In this document: positions 34,316 to 42,596 of the stretch, piece after piece | Numbering within the stretch: position 1 is the stretch's first letter | Layout of the letters: each line of letters starts with the position of its first letter | Assembly (NCBI GenBank): GCA_949283125.1 | Contig: CASDRK010000014.1 | Location: 49,690-113,689 of the forward strand | DNA: 64,000 bases | DNA from: an uncultured Clostridia bacterium | Lineage (GTDB): Bacteria > Bacillota > Clostridia > Christensenellales > Borkfalkiaceae | Direction: 5' to 3' | The notes under the pieces: generated by a model | What the model saw: only the letters and a program-made list of their open reading frames with translations | Database searches by the model: none | What the model was told of the DNA's origin: nothing | Program-made: the position numbers and the translations under genes

Positions 34316-34390
34316 TGGTGACCCTGCCGGGAATCGAACCCGGGATTGAGCCTTGAGAGGGCTCCGTCTTAACCGCTTGACCACAAGGCC
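34316..34390 (-). tRNA. tRNA-Glu (anticodon CTC)
   Basis: The minus strand from 34390 folds as a cloverleaf: acceptor GGCCTTG/CAGGGTC, D arm TGGTCAAGCGGTTAAGACG, anticodon arm GAGCC-CTCTCAA-GGCTC giving CTC, T arm CCGGGTTCGATTCCCGG, discriminator A, and encoded CCA (34316-34318). The body matches Firmicutes tRNA-Glu. The island ends just downstream of it. Confidence 0.95.
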
Positions 34391-34410
34391 GTAAATTCAA
34401 TTGCCTTGTG

Positions 34411-34439
34411 ATTATATCATACGGGCGATTACTTTGCAA
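34411..34439 (-). promoter_or_regulatory. promoter of tRNA-Glu
   Basis: On the minus strand TTGCAA (34434-34439), 17 bp, TATAAT (34411-34416), identical in both boxes to the SRP RNA promoter. Confidence 0.85.
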
Positions 34440-34463
34440 GCGAAAATCGCATGTTTTTTCAAA

Positions 34464-34877
34464 TTATTTTGCTTCAAATATCATCACTAACTGTTTTGCC
34501 GCGATCTGTGTCGTTACGGTGAATTGTCCGTTTTCTATCGCGGCGCGCGGGCGGAAGGGGTAGCCGAGTATGGTTATGTCCGCCGTAAGTTCGCGCGTGT
34601 CCTCGTTGAAAGAGTATTTTCCCGTACGACGTCGTTCGCGCTCGCCCTTTTTCTTGATCAGCAGTTCAAGTTTATCGCCCTCGCCGAGCACGATTCTTAT
34701 GTGGTCGCAGTTTTCCAGCAGATCGGCGTCGCCCAAAGTCGCGCGGGTGCACTCATAGGTATTTATATATGGATGCGTGATTTCTTTTATGGACGAGTCG
34801 CCGTCCACGGTGAATGCGCAGACGAACGCGGCGACGACGGCCGCCGTTATTGCGATGCACAGTGCTTTGAACTTCAT
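34464..34877 (-). CDS. small exported protein of unknown function
   Basis: A 137-aa protein with an N-terminal hydrophobic segment (about residues 5-22, ALCIAITAAVVAAFVCAF) preceded by Lys, so it is secreted or anchored; the Cys in this segment is not in a clear lipobox. The remainder is basic in the middle (KKKGERERRRTG) and predicted mostly beta, vaguely lipocalin-like, but I do not recognise a family. Neither the ATG at 34877 nor the GTG at 34883 has a ribosome site. It sits between tRNA-Glu and the aldolase terminator, apparently alone. Confidence 0.55.
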   Translation of the reverse strand: MKFKALCIAITAAVVAAFVCAFTVDGDSSIKEITHPYINTYECTRATLGDADLLENCDHIRIVLGEGDKLELLIKKKGERERRRTGKYSFNEDTRELTADITILGYPFRPRAAIENGQFTVTTQIAAKQLVMIFEAK

Positions 34878-34897
34878 GCGCACAGTATGGGCCGATT

Positions 34898-34935
34898 TGA
34901 ATAAAAATATTAACCGCCGTCCGTAAGGGCGGCGG
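34898..34935 (-). terminator. intrinsic terminator of the aldolase gene
   Basis: CCGCCGTCC pairs with GGGCGGCGG around a GTAA loop (34914-34935). On the minus strand TTAATATTTTTATT follows. Confidence 0.8.
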
Positions 34936-34959
34936 CGTATGTGTTCAACTGTCCGTCAT

Positions 34960-35826
34960 TCAGGCTTTGCCTATGCAGCCGAAGATCTCCATTTTTTCTT
35001 TAACGGTATCTTTGATGGCCTGTGCGCCGGGCGCAAGCAGTTTTCTGGGATCGAAGCCTTTGCCCGCAAGGTCCTTGCCTTCTTCCACATACCTTCTCGT
35101 GGCGGCTTGGAATGAGAGCTGGCATTCGGTGTTGACATTTATTTTTGCAACGCCGAGAGAGATGGCCTTTTTGATCTGGTCGGTGGGTATGCCCGTGCCG
35201 CCGTGGAGGACGAGGGGCATGTCGCCGACCTTTTCCTTTACCGCCGCCAAGGTCTCGAACGAAAGTCCGGGCCAGTTTGCGGGGTATTTGCCGTGGATGT
35301 TGCCTATGCCTGCGGCCAGCATCGTAACGCCGAGGTCGGCAATTTTTTTGCATTCGTCGGGGTCGGCGCATTCGCCCTTGCCGATGACGCCGTCTTCCTC
35401 GCCGCCTATAGCGCCCACTTCGGCTTCAAGGCTGAGTCCGAGTTGTTTGCATACGTGTACGAGCTCGGTGGTCTTTGCAACGTTTTCCTCGATGGGGAAG
35501 TGAGAACCGTCGAACATGATGGAGGAGAAGCCCGCTTTGATGCACTTGTAGCAGCCTTCGTATGTACCGTGGTCGAGGTGAAGGGCGACGGGAACGGTTA
35601 TGTTCATTTCTTCTATCATGGCCTTCACCATGGCGGCAACCACCTTGAATCCGGTCATGTATTTGCCCGCGCCTTCGGATACGCCCAAAATCACGGGAGC
35701 GCCGAGCTCCTGCGAAGTCTGCAGAATGCTCTTTGTCCATTCAAGGTTGTTGATGTTGAACTGACCTACCGCATATTTGCCCTTAAGCGCTTTTTCAAGC
35801 ATGTCCTGAGCTGTAACTAATCCCAT
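34960..35826 (-). CDS. fba: class II fructose-bisphosphate aldolase
   Basis: A 288-aa zinc-dependent aldolase that splits fructose 1,6-bisphosphate into dihydroxyacetone phosphate and glyceraldehyde 3-phosphate. Zinc ligands are visible in LHLDHGTYEGC (about residues 82-92), in GKYPANWPGL and in LHGGTGIP; the catalytic Asp is in HLDHG. Family-length. CGGAGG lies 6 nt before the ATG. It is divergent from GAPDH across a 285-bp region, so two consecutive glycolytic steps are adjacent but separately promoted. Confidence 0.96.
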   Translation of the reverse strand: MGLVTAQDMLEKALKGKYAVGQFNINNLEWTKSILQTSQELGAPVILGVSEGAGKYMTGFKVVAAMVKAMIEEMNITVPVALHLDHGTYEGCYKCIKAGFSSIMFDGSHFPIEENVAKTTELVHVCKQLGLSLEAEVGAIGGEEDGVIGKGECADPDECKKIADLGVTMLAAGIGNIHGKYPANWPGLSFETLAAVKEKVGDMPLVLHGGTGIPTDQIKKAISLGVAKINVNTECQLSFQAATRRYVEEGKDLAGKGFDPRKLLAPGAQAIKDTVKEKMEIFGCIGKA

Positions 35827-35890
35827 AAAAACCTCCGGAATTTATTGTATTGTTATATGGCGGGGACGCCTTCCGGCGGCCCACATATAA

Positions 35891-35919
35891 AGTATAAATG
35901 TTTTGATGGCAAATTTCAA
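35891..35919 (-). promoter_or_regulatory. promoter of fba
   Basis: On the minus strand TTGAAA (35914-35919), 17 bp, TATACT (35891-35896). Confidence 0.7.
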
Positions 35920-36032
35920 GTGCATTTTGAAAATAATTTGATTTTATTTTACATATACTCGATTGTGCGGCAGGCGGGGAGGGCAATGTTTTCCAAACTT
36001 TACATATTTATCCCGAAAAATTAAAATATTTG

Positions 36033-36061
36033 TTGACTTAAAAAAACTGATTTGATATAAT
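36033..36061 (+). promoter_or_regulatory. promoter of gap
   Basis: TTGACT (36033-36038), 17 bp, TATAAT (36056-36061), giving a leader of about 44 nt. Confidence 0.85.
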
Positions 36062-36111
36062 GTTAGCGACATAAATAAGAAAAACTTTTTTTATCGGAGG
36101 ATCTATAAACT

Positions 36112-37128
36112 ATGGCAAATGTTAGAGTTGCTATCAACGGTTTCGGTCGTATCGGCCGCCTTGCGTTCAGGCAGATGTTCGATGCCGACGGCTACGAGAT
36201 CGTGGCTATCAACGACCTTACCAGCCCCAAGATGCTGGCTCATCTTCTCAAGTACGACTCGGCGCAGGGCAGATACAAGTATGCCGACAGCGTGGTCGCC
36301 GGCGACGATTACATCACCGTCAACGGCAAGACCATCAAAATTTATGCCGAAAAGGACGCCGCCAACCTTCCCTGGAAGGAAGTGGGCGTAGACGTGGTTC
36401 TGGAGTGCACGGGCTTCTATACCTCCAAGGAAAAGTCCATGGCTCACATCAACGCCGGCGCAAAGAAAGTCGTCATTTCCGCACCTGCCGGCAACGACCT
36501 TCCCACCGTTGTCTACAGCGTAAACGAAAAGACTCTTAAAGCTTCCGACACCGTCATCTCCGCGGCGAGCTGCACCACCAACTGCCTTGCTCCCATGGCC
36601 GACGCGCTCAACAAGCTCTGCAAAATCAAGAAGGGCTATATGACTACCATCCATGCATATACGGGCGATCAGATGATCCTCGACGGTCCTCATCGCAAGG
36701 GTGATTTAAGGCGCGCAAGGGCCGCCGCCGTCAACATCGTGCCCAACTCCACGGGCGCGGCCAAGGCCATCGGTCTCGTCATTCCCGAGCTCAAAGGCGT
36801 TCTCGACGGTTGCGCGCAGCGCGTTCCCGTTCCCACCGGCTCGCTTACCCAGCTCATCGCGGTATGCGAAGGCGAACTCACTGCCGAGGAGGTAAACGCC
36901 GCCATGAAGGCCGCCGCATCCGCTTCCTACGGTTATACCGAAGAGGAGATAGTTTCTTCCGACGTTATCGGCATGACCTACGGTTCGCTCTTCGACGCCA
37001 CCCAGACGAAGTGCATGCCCATGGGCGACGGTTCTACCCTCGTAAAGGTAGTCGCATGGTACGACAATGAAAATTCCTACACATCCCAGATGGTAAGAAC
37101 TATCAAGTACTTTGCCGAACTCAAGTAA
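36112..37128 (+). CDS. gap: glyceraldehyde-3-phosphate dehydrogenase, type I
   Basis: A 338-aa NAD-dependent glycolytic enzyme. The N-terminal Rossmann motif is [13 protein letters not shown], the catalytic Cys lies in [12 protein letters not shown] (about residues 150-161), and the active-site His in TIHAYTGDQ. The C-terminal [12 protein letters not shown] is the family end motif. TCGGAGG precedes the ATG at 36112. It is ended by the hairpin at 37148 and divergent from fba. No CggR-type repressor gene is nearby. Confidence 0.97.
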   Translation: MANVRVAINGFGRIGRLAFRQMFDADGYEIVAINDLTSPKMLAHLLKYDSAQGRYKYADSVVAGDDYITVNGKTIKIYAEKDAANLPWKEVGVDVVLECTGFYTSKEKSMAHINAGAKKVVISAPAGNDLPTVVYSVNEKTLKASDTVISAASCTTNCLAPMADALNKLCKIKKGYMTTIHAYTGDQMILDGPHRKGDLRRARAAAVNIVPNSTGAAKAIGLVIPELKGVLDGCAQRVPVPTGSLTQLIAVCEGELTAEEVNAAMKAAASASYGYTEEEIVSSDVIGMTYGSLFDATQTKCMPMGDGSTLVKVVAWYDNENSYTSQMVRTIKYFAELK

Positions 37129-37147
37129 TTCAGCGACATAAAGTCTG

Positions 37148-37182
37148 TTGCCCGCGCCTTAAGACGCGGGCAATTGTTTTAC
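37148..37182 (+). terminator. intrinsic terminator after gap
   Basis: TTGCCCGCG (37148-37156) pairs with CGCGGGCAA (37165-37173), followed by TTGTTTT. Confidence 0.85.
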
Positions 37183-37193
37183 GGGGAGAAAAT

Positions 37194-37772
37194 ATGAAAG
37201 GAAAAGTTTTGTCGCTGCTGTACTGCATGTTTCTGTATGCGGCGCAGCTACCGTTCGTGCTGATGATAATCCTGTCGTCTGCGGGAGTTGAGATGTCCGA
37301 TGCGGCTACCGGCGCGGTCTGTTTTGTCTGTATTGCGTTTGCCGCATGCGCCGCCGTCATGATCGTTGTGAACGCCGTCGTTGCGGTGAAGTATAATCTC
37401 ATCAGAGGGGTTTGCCCGTATGCGGTTACGTTCGGGCTAAAAATCGCCCTCGTGCCGTTTTTTGTAATAAACTTTATCGTGTGGCTGCTCATATATCTTG
37501 CAACCATTCACCCGGTGCTCGTCTTTGTCATGGCACTGTTCATGGCGGTATCCGTTATTGTCACTTACATATTCATGCTCGGCGGAAGCGTGTGGAATAT
37601 AGCGTATATCATCCGCAGATTGATAAAAAATTTTAAAGTCAGGTATATCTTTTTTCTGCTCATGCACTTTATTTTCTTGTTTGACGTTGCGGCCGCGATA
37701 ATTCTCCGCTGCTGCGAGGGAGGAGTGGGAGCGGAGGAGACCGGTTCTGCTCCGCAGCCGTCCGATAATTGA
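37194..37772 (+). CDS. polytopic membrane protein of unknown function
   Basis: A 192-aa protein with about five hydrophobic segments (roughly residues 8-28, 40-68, 80-100, 105-130, 150-170) and a hydrophilic Gly/Glu tail ending APQPSDN. No catalytic motif or family is recognised. GGGGAG lies 6 nt before the ATG at 37194. It follows the gap terminator, so it may be expressed by read-through, since no promoter is visible in the 20-nt gap. Confidence 0.65.
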   Translation: MKGKVLSLLYCMFLYAAQLPFVLMIILSSAGVEMSDAATGAVCFVCIAFAACAAVMIVVNAVVAVKYNLIRGVCPYAVTFGLKIALVPFFVINFIVWLLIYLATIHPVLVFVMALFMAVSVIVTYIFMLGGSVWNIAYIIRRLIKNFKVRYIFFLLMHFIFLFDVAAAIILRCCEGGVGAEETGSAPQPSDN

Positions 37773-37793
37773 ATACGTCATTATAAAAACAGG

Positions 37794-37824
37794 CCGCGGC
37801 GCATTTGCATGCGCCGCGGTTTTT
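37794..37824. terminator. bidirectional terminator
   Basis: An 11-bp stem CCGCGGCGCAT (37794-37804) with 37809-37819 and TTGC loop; TTTTTG follows on plus and TGTTTTTATA on minus, ending the membrane gene and ychF. Confidence 0.9.
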
Positions 37825-37852
37825 GTCCGATTATTTGTTTCGGGACGGCGGT

Positions 37853-38953
37853 TTACACGTTGAAGCGGAAGAGGATCACGTCGCCGTCCTTTACAACATA
37901 GTCCTTGCCCTCGGAGCGGACCTTTCCCTTTTCGCGCGCGCCCACAAGGCCGCCGCATTCAAGAAGAGTCTGCCATTCCACGACCTCCGCGCGTATGAAT
38001 CCGCGCTCGAAGTCGCTGTGTATCGCGCCTGCCGCCTGCGGAGCCTTCGTGCCCCGCCTGATAGTCCATGCGCGCGTCTCCTTTTCGCCCGCGGTAAGAA
38101 AGGAGATCAGTCCGAGAAGGTGGTAGCTCTTTCTTATCAGCGCGTTGAGTCCGCTCTCCTTCAGGCCGAGCTCTTCCAAGAACATCGCGCTCTCTTCGGG
38201 GGGCATCTGCGCAAGTTCTTCTTCGGTCTTTGCGCATATCACCAGCACTTCGCTGTGCTCCTTTTCGGCGTGCTCTTTCACCTTCGTCACAAGCGGGATG
38301 TCTTCGTCGCGCTTCCCCATGTCGAACTCCGAAATGTTTGCGGCGTAGATTACCGGCTTGGCCGTCAGCAAAAACAGATTGTCGAGAAAGGGCCTTTCCG
38401 CATCGGAACATTCAAAAAGTCTGGCGGGCTTTTCGGATGAGAGGAATTTTTCCAGCCTTTCGAGCATTGCAAACTCTGCCGCGGCCTCCTTGTTCGAGCC
38501 GCCCCTCGCGCTGTTGCGTATTCTGTCCTGCCGCTTGTTAACGGCTTCGATATCGGCAAGGATAAGTTCGAGGGTTATGGTGTTTATGTCGTCTATGGGG
38601 TCTATCCTGTTGCTGACGTGCGTGATGTTTGAATTTTCAAAACAGCGCACAACGTGCACTATCGCGTCGCATTCGCGTATGTGCGACAAAAATTTATTGC
38701 CCAGCCCTTCGCCGTGCGACGCGCCCTTCACAAGTCCCGCAATGTCTACGAATTCAACAATGGCGGGAGTTACCTTTTTGCTGTCGTAAAGCGCTGCAAG
38801 CTTGTCCAGCCTTTCGTCGGGCACGGCTACCACGCCCACGTTGGGCTCGATGGTGCAGAAGGGATAATTTGCCGCTTCGGCGCCGGCATGAGTTATTGCG
38901 TTGAACAGCGTCGACTTGCCTACGTTGGGCAGACCTACCACGCCTAATTTCAT
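37853..38953 (-). CDS. ychF: redox-regulated ATPase YchF (Obg-like)
   Basis: A 366-aa TRAFAC-class P-loop protein that prefers ATP, binds ribosomes and influences oxidative-stress responses. Walker A is GLPNVGKSTLFN (about residues 6-17), G3 is DIAGLVKGASHG, and the C-terminal TGS domain (about 280-366) is present with RAWTIRRGTKAPQAAG and FERGFIRAEV. The start at 38953 has GGAG upstream and gives the canonical MKLGVVGLPN; an open frame continues 72 nt further without support. It is divergent from argS, and their promoters are only 8 bp apart. Confidence 0.97.
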   Translation of the reverse strand: MKLGVVGLPNVGKSTLFNAITHAGAEAANYPFCTIEPNVGVVAVPDERLDKLAALYDSKKVTPAIVEFVDIAGLVKGASHGEGLGNKFLSHIRECDAIVHVVRCFENSNITHVSNRIDPIDDINTITLELILADIEAVNKRQDRIRNSARGGSNKEAAAEFAMLERLEKFLSSEKPARLFECSDAERPFLDNLFLLTAKPVIYAANISEFDMGKRDEDIPLVTKVKEHAEKEHSEVLVICAKTEEELAQMPPEESAMFLEELGLKESGLNALIRKSYHLLGLISFLTAGEKETRAWTIRRGTKAPQAAGAIHSDFERGFIRAEVVEWQTLLECGGLVGAREKGKVRSEGKDYVVKDGDVILFRFNV

Positions 38954-38996
38954 ACTGTATTCTCCGGTGATTTTATTGCGCTTTAAAGCTTTTATA

Positions 38997-39025
38997 ATTA
39001 TATTACAAAAATATTCAATTGGCAA
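38997..39025 (-). promoter_or_regulatory. promoter of ychF
   Basis: On the minus strand TTGCCA (39020-39025), 17 bp, TATAAT (38997-39002). Confidence 0.8.
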
Positions 39026-39033
39026 ACTTTAAT

Positions 39034-39062
39034 TTGCTATAATCATTAATTTATGCTAAAAT
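39034..39062 (+). promoter_or_regulatory. promoter of argS
   Basis: TTGCTA (39034-39039), 17 bp, TAAAAT (39057-39062). Its -35 box is 8 bp from that of ychF, back to back, so the two may interfere. Confidence 0.65.
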
Positions 39063-39090
39063 ACATGTAGAAAAAATCAAGGTGCTTAAT

Positions 39091-40773
39091 ATGGACTACA
39101 AAAAATATATTGCGTCGCTTGTTAAAGTCGACGGAGTGAGCGAGGAGGAGATATGCGCCGCCATAGCGCTGCCGCCCAATTCGCAGATGGGAGATTACGC
39201 CCTGCCCTGTTTCAGGTTTGCAAAAGTCATGCGCAAGAGCCCCGTTGCCATCGCAGACGAACTGGCAAAATCTGTTGCGCCGGACGGGGTGATAAGTCAG
39301 GTATCCGCCGTCAACGGCTATCTCAACTTCAAAATAAACAAGAGCGGACTGGCCCGCGAAGTGCTGGCGAAAATAGCGGAGGAGGGCGAAAGATACGGCT
39401 CTTCCGACGTCGGCTCCGGCAGGACTGTCTGCATAGATTATTCCTCGGTGAATATAGCAAAGCCCTTTCACATAGGCCATCTCTCTACAACCGTGCTCGG
39501 CAGCGCCCTGTACAAGATATATAATTTTCTCGGTTACAGGGCCGTGGGGATAAATCATCTCGGCGATTACGGCACGCAGTTCGGCAAGCTGATAAGCGCG
39601 TACAAGCGCTGGGGCGACAGAGATGAGGTGGAAAAAGGCGGCATCCATGCCGTCAACGACCTGTACGTCCGCTTCAACAACGAAGCCGACGAGGAAATGG
39701 AGCGGGAGGCCCGCGAATATTTCCGGCTCATCGAGAGCGGCGACAGGGAAGCCAACGAACTGTTCGAGTGGTTCAAATCTCTCACGCTCGATTATGTAAA
39801 AAAGATATACGAGCGGCTGGACGTGCATTTCGACAGCTATGCCGGCGAGCGGTTTTACACCGATAAAATGGGCCCGGTCATCGACGAATTGCGCGAAAAG
39901 GGACTTTTAAAGGAGAGCAACGGCGCGCAGATAGTCGATCTCGAACCCTACGGAATGCCGCCCTGTCTTATCCTTCGCTCTGACGGCGCGTCGCTGTATG
40001 CCACGCGCGATATCGCCGCCGCCATTTACCGCAAAAACACATACGATTTTTACAAGTGTCTGTATGTGGTGGCATATCAGCAGAATCTGCACTTCAGACA
40101 GTTTTTCAAAGTTCTCGAACTCATGGGCAAGGAGTGGGCGAAGGACCTCGTGCACGTGGCCTACGGCATGGTCTCGCTCGAAGACGGCGCAATGTCCACC
40201 CGCAAGGGCAAGGTCGTGTGGCTGGAGGACGTTATATCCAAGTGCGTTGAAAAGGCCTATGCCGTCGTCAACGAAAAAAATCCGGGGCTTGAGAACAAGC
40301 GAGAAATAGCCGAAAAGGTGGGCGTCGGCGCGGTCATCTTCGGCGCGCTGTACAACAACAAAATAAAGGATATCACGTTTTCCTACGACAGGGTGCTGTC
40401 GTTTGAAGGCGAGACGAGCGTATATGTGCAGTACACATGCGCGCGCGCGGCGTCCGTGCTCGAAAAGGCGGGCGAGACGGCCTGTCAATTGACGGATATT
40501 GCGGAGCCGGGCGATGAGGAGTTCGAAGTGGTAAAATCGCTTGCCGCCTTCCCCGAAACCGTAGTCGAGGCCGCGGAAAAGTACGAGCCGAGCTACGTCG
40601 CCCGCTATGCCGTAGACCTCGCGCAGAAGTTCAACAAGTTCTATTTCGACTGCAAGATACTGACCGCGGAAGAGGGGGTAAAACAATTCCGCCTTGCGCT
40701 CACGGGGGCAGTATTGCGCACGCTTAAAAACGCCCTCGGTCTGCTCGGGATAGGCGTGCCCGATAAAATGTGA
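39091..40773 (+). CDS. argS: arginyl-tRNA synthetase
   Basis: A 560-aa class I synthetase that charges tRNA-Arg. The N-terminal tRNA-recognition domain (Arg_tRNA_synt_N, about 1-85) is followed by the HIGH motif in AKPFHIGHLSTT (about residue 126). The KMSK region is replaced by MSTRKGKVV, as is common in bacterial ArgS. The C-terminal DALR anticodon domain (about 440-560) ends LLGIGVPDKM. AAGGTG lies 7 nt before the ATG at 39091; a GTG at 39082 is the alternative. The next gene begins 2 nt after the stop, so gph is co-transcribed. Confidence 0.97.
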   Translation: MDYKKYIASLVKVDGVSEEEICAAIALPPNSQMGDYALPCFRFAKVMRKSPVAIADELAKSVAPDGVISQVSAVNGYLNFKINKSGLAREVLAKIAEEGERYGSSDVGSGRTVCIDYSSVNIAKPFHIGHLSTTVLGSALYKIYNFLGYRAVGINHLGDYGTQFGKLISAYKRWGDRDEVEKGGIHAVNDLYVRFNNEADEEMEREAREYFRLIESGDREANELFEWFKSLTLDYVKKIYERLDVHFDSYAGERFYTDKMGPVIDELREKGLLKESNGAQIVDLEPYGMPPCLILRSDGASLYATRDIAAAIYRKNTYDFYKCLYVVAYQQNLHFRQFFKVLELMGKEWAKDLVHVAYGMVSLEDGAMSTRKGKVVWLEDVISKCVEKAYAVVNEKNPGLENKREIAEKVGVGAVIFGALYNNKIKDITFSYDRVLSFEGETSVYVQYTCARAASVLEKAGETACQLTDIAEPGDEEFEVVKSLAAFPETVVEAAEKYEPSYVARYAVDLAQKFNKFYFDCKILTAEEGVKQFRLALTGAVLRTLKNALGLLGIGVPDKM

Positions 40774-40775
40774 CT

Positions 40776-41429
40776 ATGTATAAAGCTCTTATTTTCGATC
40801 TCGACGGAACTCTTCTCAATACCTCGCGCGATATATGCAAGGTGCTCAACGACGCCCTGCGCACTTTCGGATGCCCCGAAGTCACGCTCGAAAGGACTCT
40901 CCGCTGCGTCGGCGACGGCGCAAGAAAGCTGATAGAGCGCGTTGTCCCCGAACATTTCGACAGGTTTGAAGAACTCTATGAGTATTACCGCGTAAAGTTT
41001 GCGAACGACGACAATTCCCTCACCACGCGCTATGAGGGCGAAGACGAGTTTTTCGCGCGCATCGGCGCGCTCGGCATAAAGACCGCCATACTTTCCAACA
41101 AGCCGGACGACGCCGCACAGAGGGTGTGCCGTCATCTCCTGTCCGACTACTCCTTCGACGTGATAATGGGGCAGACGGAAGGTTTTAATCTTAAACCCGA
41201 TCCGGCATCCACGCTGCATATCATAGGCAGGCTGGGCGTTCTGCCCGAACAGTGTCTCTTCGTCGGTGACGGCGAACCCGATATCGCCACCGCCGCCAAT
41301 GCCGGCATAGATTGCGCCAGCGTGCTTTGGGGATTCCGTTCCCGCAGTCAGCTTGAAGCGGCCGGCGGCAGGCTCTTCGTTTCGTCGTTTGCCGAACTGG
41401 GCGACGTCGTGACGGGCGGAGGAAGATAA
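40776..41429 (+). CDS. HAD-family phosphatase, phosphoglycolate phosphatase-like
   Basis: A 217-aa HAD hydrolase. Motif I is FDLDGTLLNT (nucleophile Asp), motif II AILSNKP, motif III the Lys in NLKPDPAS, and motif IV GDGEPDIATAANAG. A small alpha-helical cap lies between motifs I and II. It resembles Gph/PgmB-like phosphatases; the actual substrate is not fixed by sequence. The ATG lies 2 nt after the argS stop, indicating an operon. Confidence 0.88.
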   Translation: MYKALIFDLDGTLLNTSRDICKVLNDALRTFGCPEVTLERTLRCVGDGARKLIERVVPEHFDRFEELYEYYRVKFANDDNSLTTRYEGEDEFFARIGALGIKTAILSNKPDDAAQRVCRHLLSDYSFDVIMGQTEGFNLKPDPASTLHIIGRLGVLPEQCLFVGDGEPDIATAANAGIDCASVLWGFRSRSQLEAAGGRLFVSSFAELGDVVTGGGR

Positions 41430-41475
41430 AGGCCGATATTTTTTAATTTTTCACAAAGTTTTTATTTGATTATTA

Positions 41476-41504
41476 TTGATATTTAATCTTAAATATGCTA
41501 TAAT
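41476..41504 (+). promoter_or_regulatory. promoter of reverse rubrerythrin
   Basis: TTGATA (41476-41481), 17 bp, TATAAT (41499-41504). The surrounding AT-rich stretch could hold a PerR-type box, but no clear one is seen. Confidence 0.75.
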
Positions 41505-41536
41505 AAAATCACTAAACAAACAAGGAGTGTTCAAAC

Positions 41537-42064
41537 ATGAAAAGATGTACCGTTTGCGGCGAGATTGTAGCCGACGATGTAGAAGTTTGCCCCGTCTGCA
41601 AGGCAACCACTTTCAAACCTGTAGAGGAAAAGACCAAGTATGCCTGCGAGCATGTCGTGGGTGACGGCGTCTGCGACGATAAGGAGATAATGGACGGCCT
41701 TCACGCTCACTTCACGGGCGAGTGCACCGAGGTCGGCATGTATCTTGCCATGTCCAGAGTGGCGGAAAGGGAGGGCTATCCCGAAGTTGCCGAAGCCTTT
41801 AAGCGCTATGCCTACGAGGAGGCGGAGCATGCGGCAAAGTTTGCCGAGCTTCTGGGCGAAGTTGTAACGCCTTCCACCAAGAAGAATCTCGAACTGCGCG
41901 CGGCTGCCGAAGCGGGCGCATGCGAAGGCAAGCTTGCCATTGCAAAGAGGGCGAAGCAGCTCAATCTCGACGCCGTTCACGACACCGTTCACGAAATGGC
42001 GAAGGACGAAGCCCGTCACGGCGCAGGCTTTGCCGGACTTCTCAAAAGATATTTCGGCAAATAA
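41537..42064 (+). CDS. reverse rubrerythrin (NADH peroxidase component)
   Basis: A 175-aa protein with an N-terminal rubredoxin domain (CTVCGEIV...CPVCK, residues 4-22) followed by the diiron four-helix bundle (about 45-175, with E...EEAEHAAKF and DEARHGAGF). This inverted order defines reverse rubrerythrin, which in Clostridium acetobutylicum is a hydrogen peroxide and oxygen reductase highly induced by air. AAGGAG precedes the ATG. With the flavodiiron protein at 61906 it forms the oxygen defence of a strict anaerobe. A strong terminator follows directly. Confidence 0.95.
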   Translation: MKRCTVCGEIVADDVEVCPVCKATTFKPVEEKTKYACEHVVGDGVCDDKEIMDGLHAHFTGECTEVGMYLAMSRVAEREGYPEVAEAFKRYAYEEAEHAAKFAELLGEVVTPSTKKNLELRAAAEAGACEGKLAIAKRAKQLNLDAVHDTVHEMAKDEARHGAGFAGLLKRYFGK

Positions 42065-42084
42065 TATCATATCATACAATTTAG

Positions 42085-42110
42085 GGACAGGCCTGTGCCT
42101 GTCCTTTTTT
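42085..42110 (+). terminator. intrinsic terminator of reverse rubrerythrin
   Basis: GGACAGGC (42085-42092) pairs with GCCTGTCC (42097-42104) around CTGT, followed by six T. Confidence 0.95.
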
Positions 42111-42246
42111 GTGCCGCTTTTACTGCAAACAAGTCCGCGGTACATGCGTTTTGCGTGCGCAGTTCTGCCCCGTTTTGCATATAATGAATTATACCGAGGG
42201 GGAAAACCTTCGGCGGAAAATACATTTACCGAGGAAGAATTGCGAT

Positions 42247-42522
42247 ATGTGTAATTGCGGTAATTGCTGTGGGCATGCCGGCGGTTGCCGTCGTCCGTAT
42301 TGCGGCGGCTGTACGTTTGTAGGACTTTTGAACATTCTTTCGGGCAATGATTGCTCCTGCAACCGGAGCTCGTGCGGCTGCGGCGGGACGAACTGCTGCC
42401 GCAGTGCGTGCTGCGATGCGTATTATGCGTGGCAATACGGTCTTGCGCGGACGGCGGGGTGTTCATGCGGCTGCCGGCAGTGCGAAGAGCACGATTGCGC
42501 ATGCTGTGCGTGCGGCAACTGA
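42247..42522 (+). CDS. very cysteine-rich 91-aa protein
   Basis: The frame from 42247 encodes 91 residues with 23 Cys, in pairs and C-x-C repeats (CNCGNCC near the start, CGCGGTNCC in the middle, CACCACGN at the end), one central hydrophobic stretch FVGLLNIL and no signal peptide. GAGGAA lies about 10 nt before the ATG. A TATAAT at 42180 has no good -35 partner. The composition suggests metal binding (metallothionein-like) or a surface/spore-coat type protein as seen in clostridia; I cannot assign a family. A GC hairpin follows at 42537. Confidence 0.65.
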   Translation: MCNCGNCCGHAGGCRRPYCGGCTFVGLLNILSGNDCSCNRSSCGCGGTNCCRSACCDAYYAWQYGLARTAGCSCGCRQCEEHDCACCACGN

Positions 42523-42536
42523 AAAAACAATAAAGC

Positions 42537-42560
42537 GGGGCGCGGCGTCGGCCGCGCCCC
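42537..42560 (+). terminator. GC hairpin after the Cys-rich gene
   Basis: A 10-bp stem GGGGCGCGGC (42537-42546) with 42551-42560; no T run follows. Confidence 0.45.
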
Positions 42561-42596
42561 GTCGCCGCGCATATCCGCCGCGACGTTGCAAAAACT

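Noticed and set aside
34382-34410. CACAAGGC/GCCTTGTG inverted repeat at the tRNA-Glu 5' end as a regulatory hairpin
   Set aside because: The promoter predicts transcription starting near 34404, so most of one arm is not transcribed.
34227-34439. 70-codon minus-strand frame
   Set aside because: It covers tRNA-Glu and its terminator.
41461-41500. PerR box upstream of reverse rubrerythrin
   Set aside because: The stretch is AT-rich but does not match TTATAATNATTATAA well on inspection.
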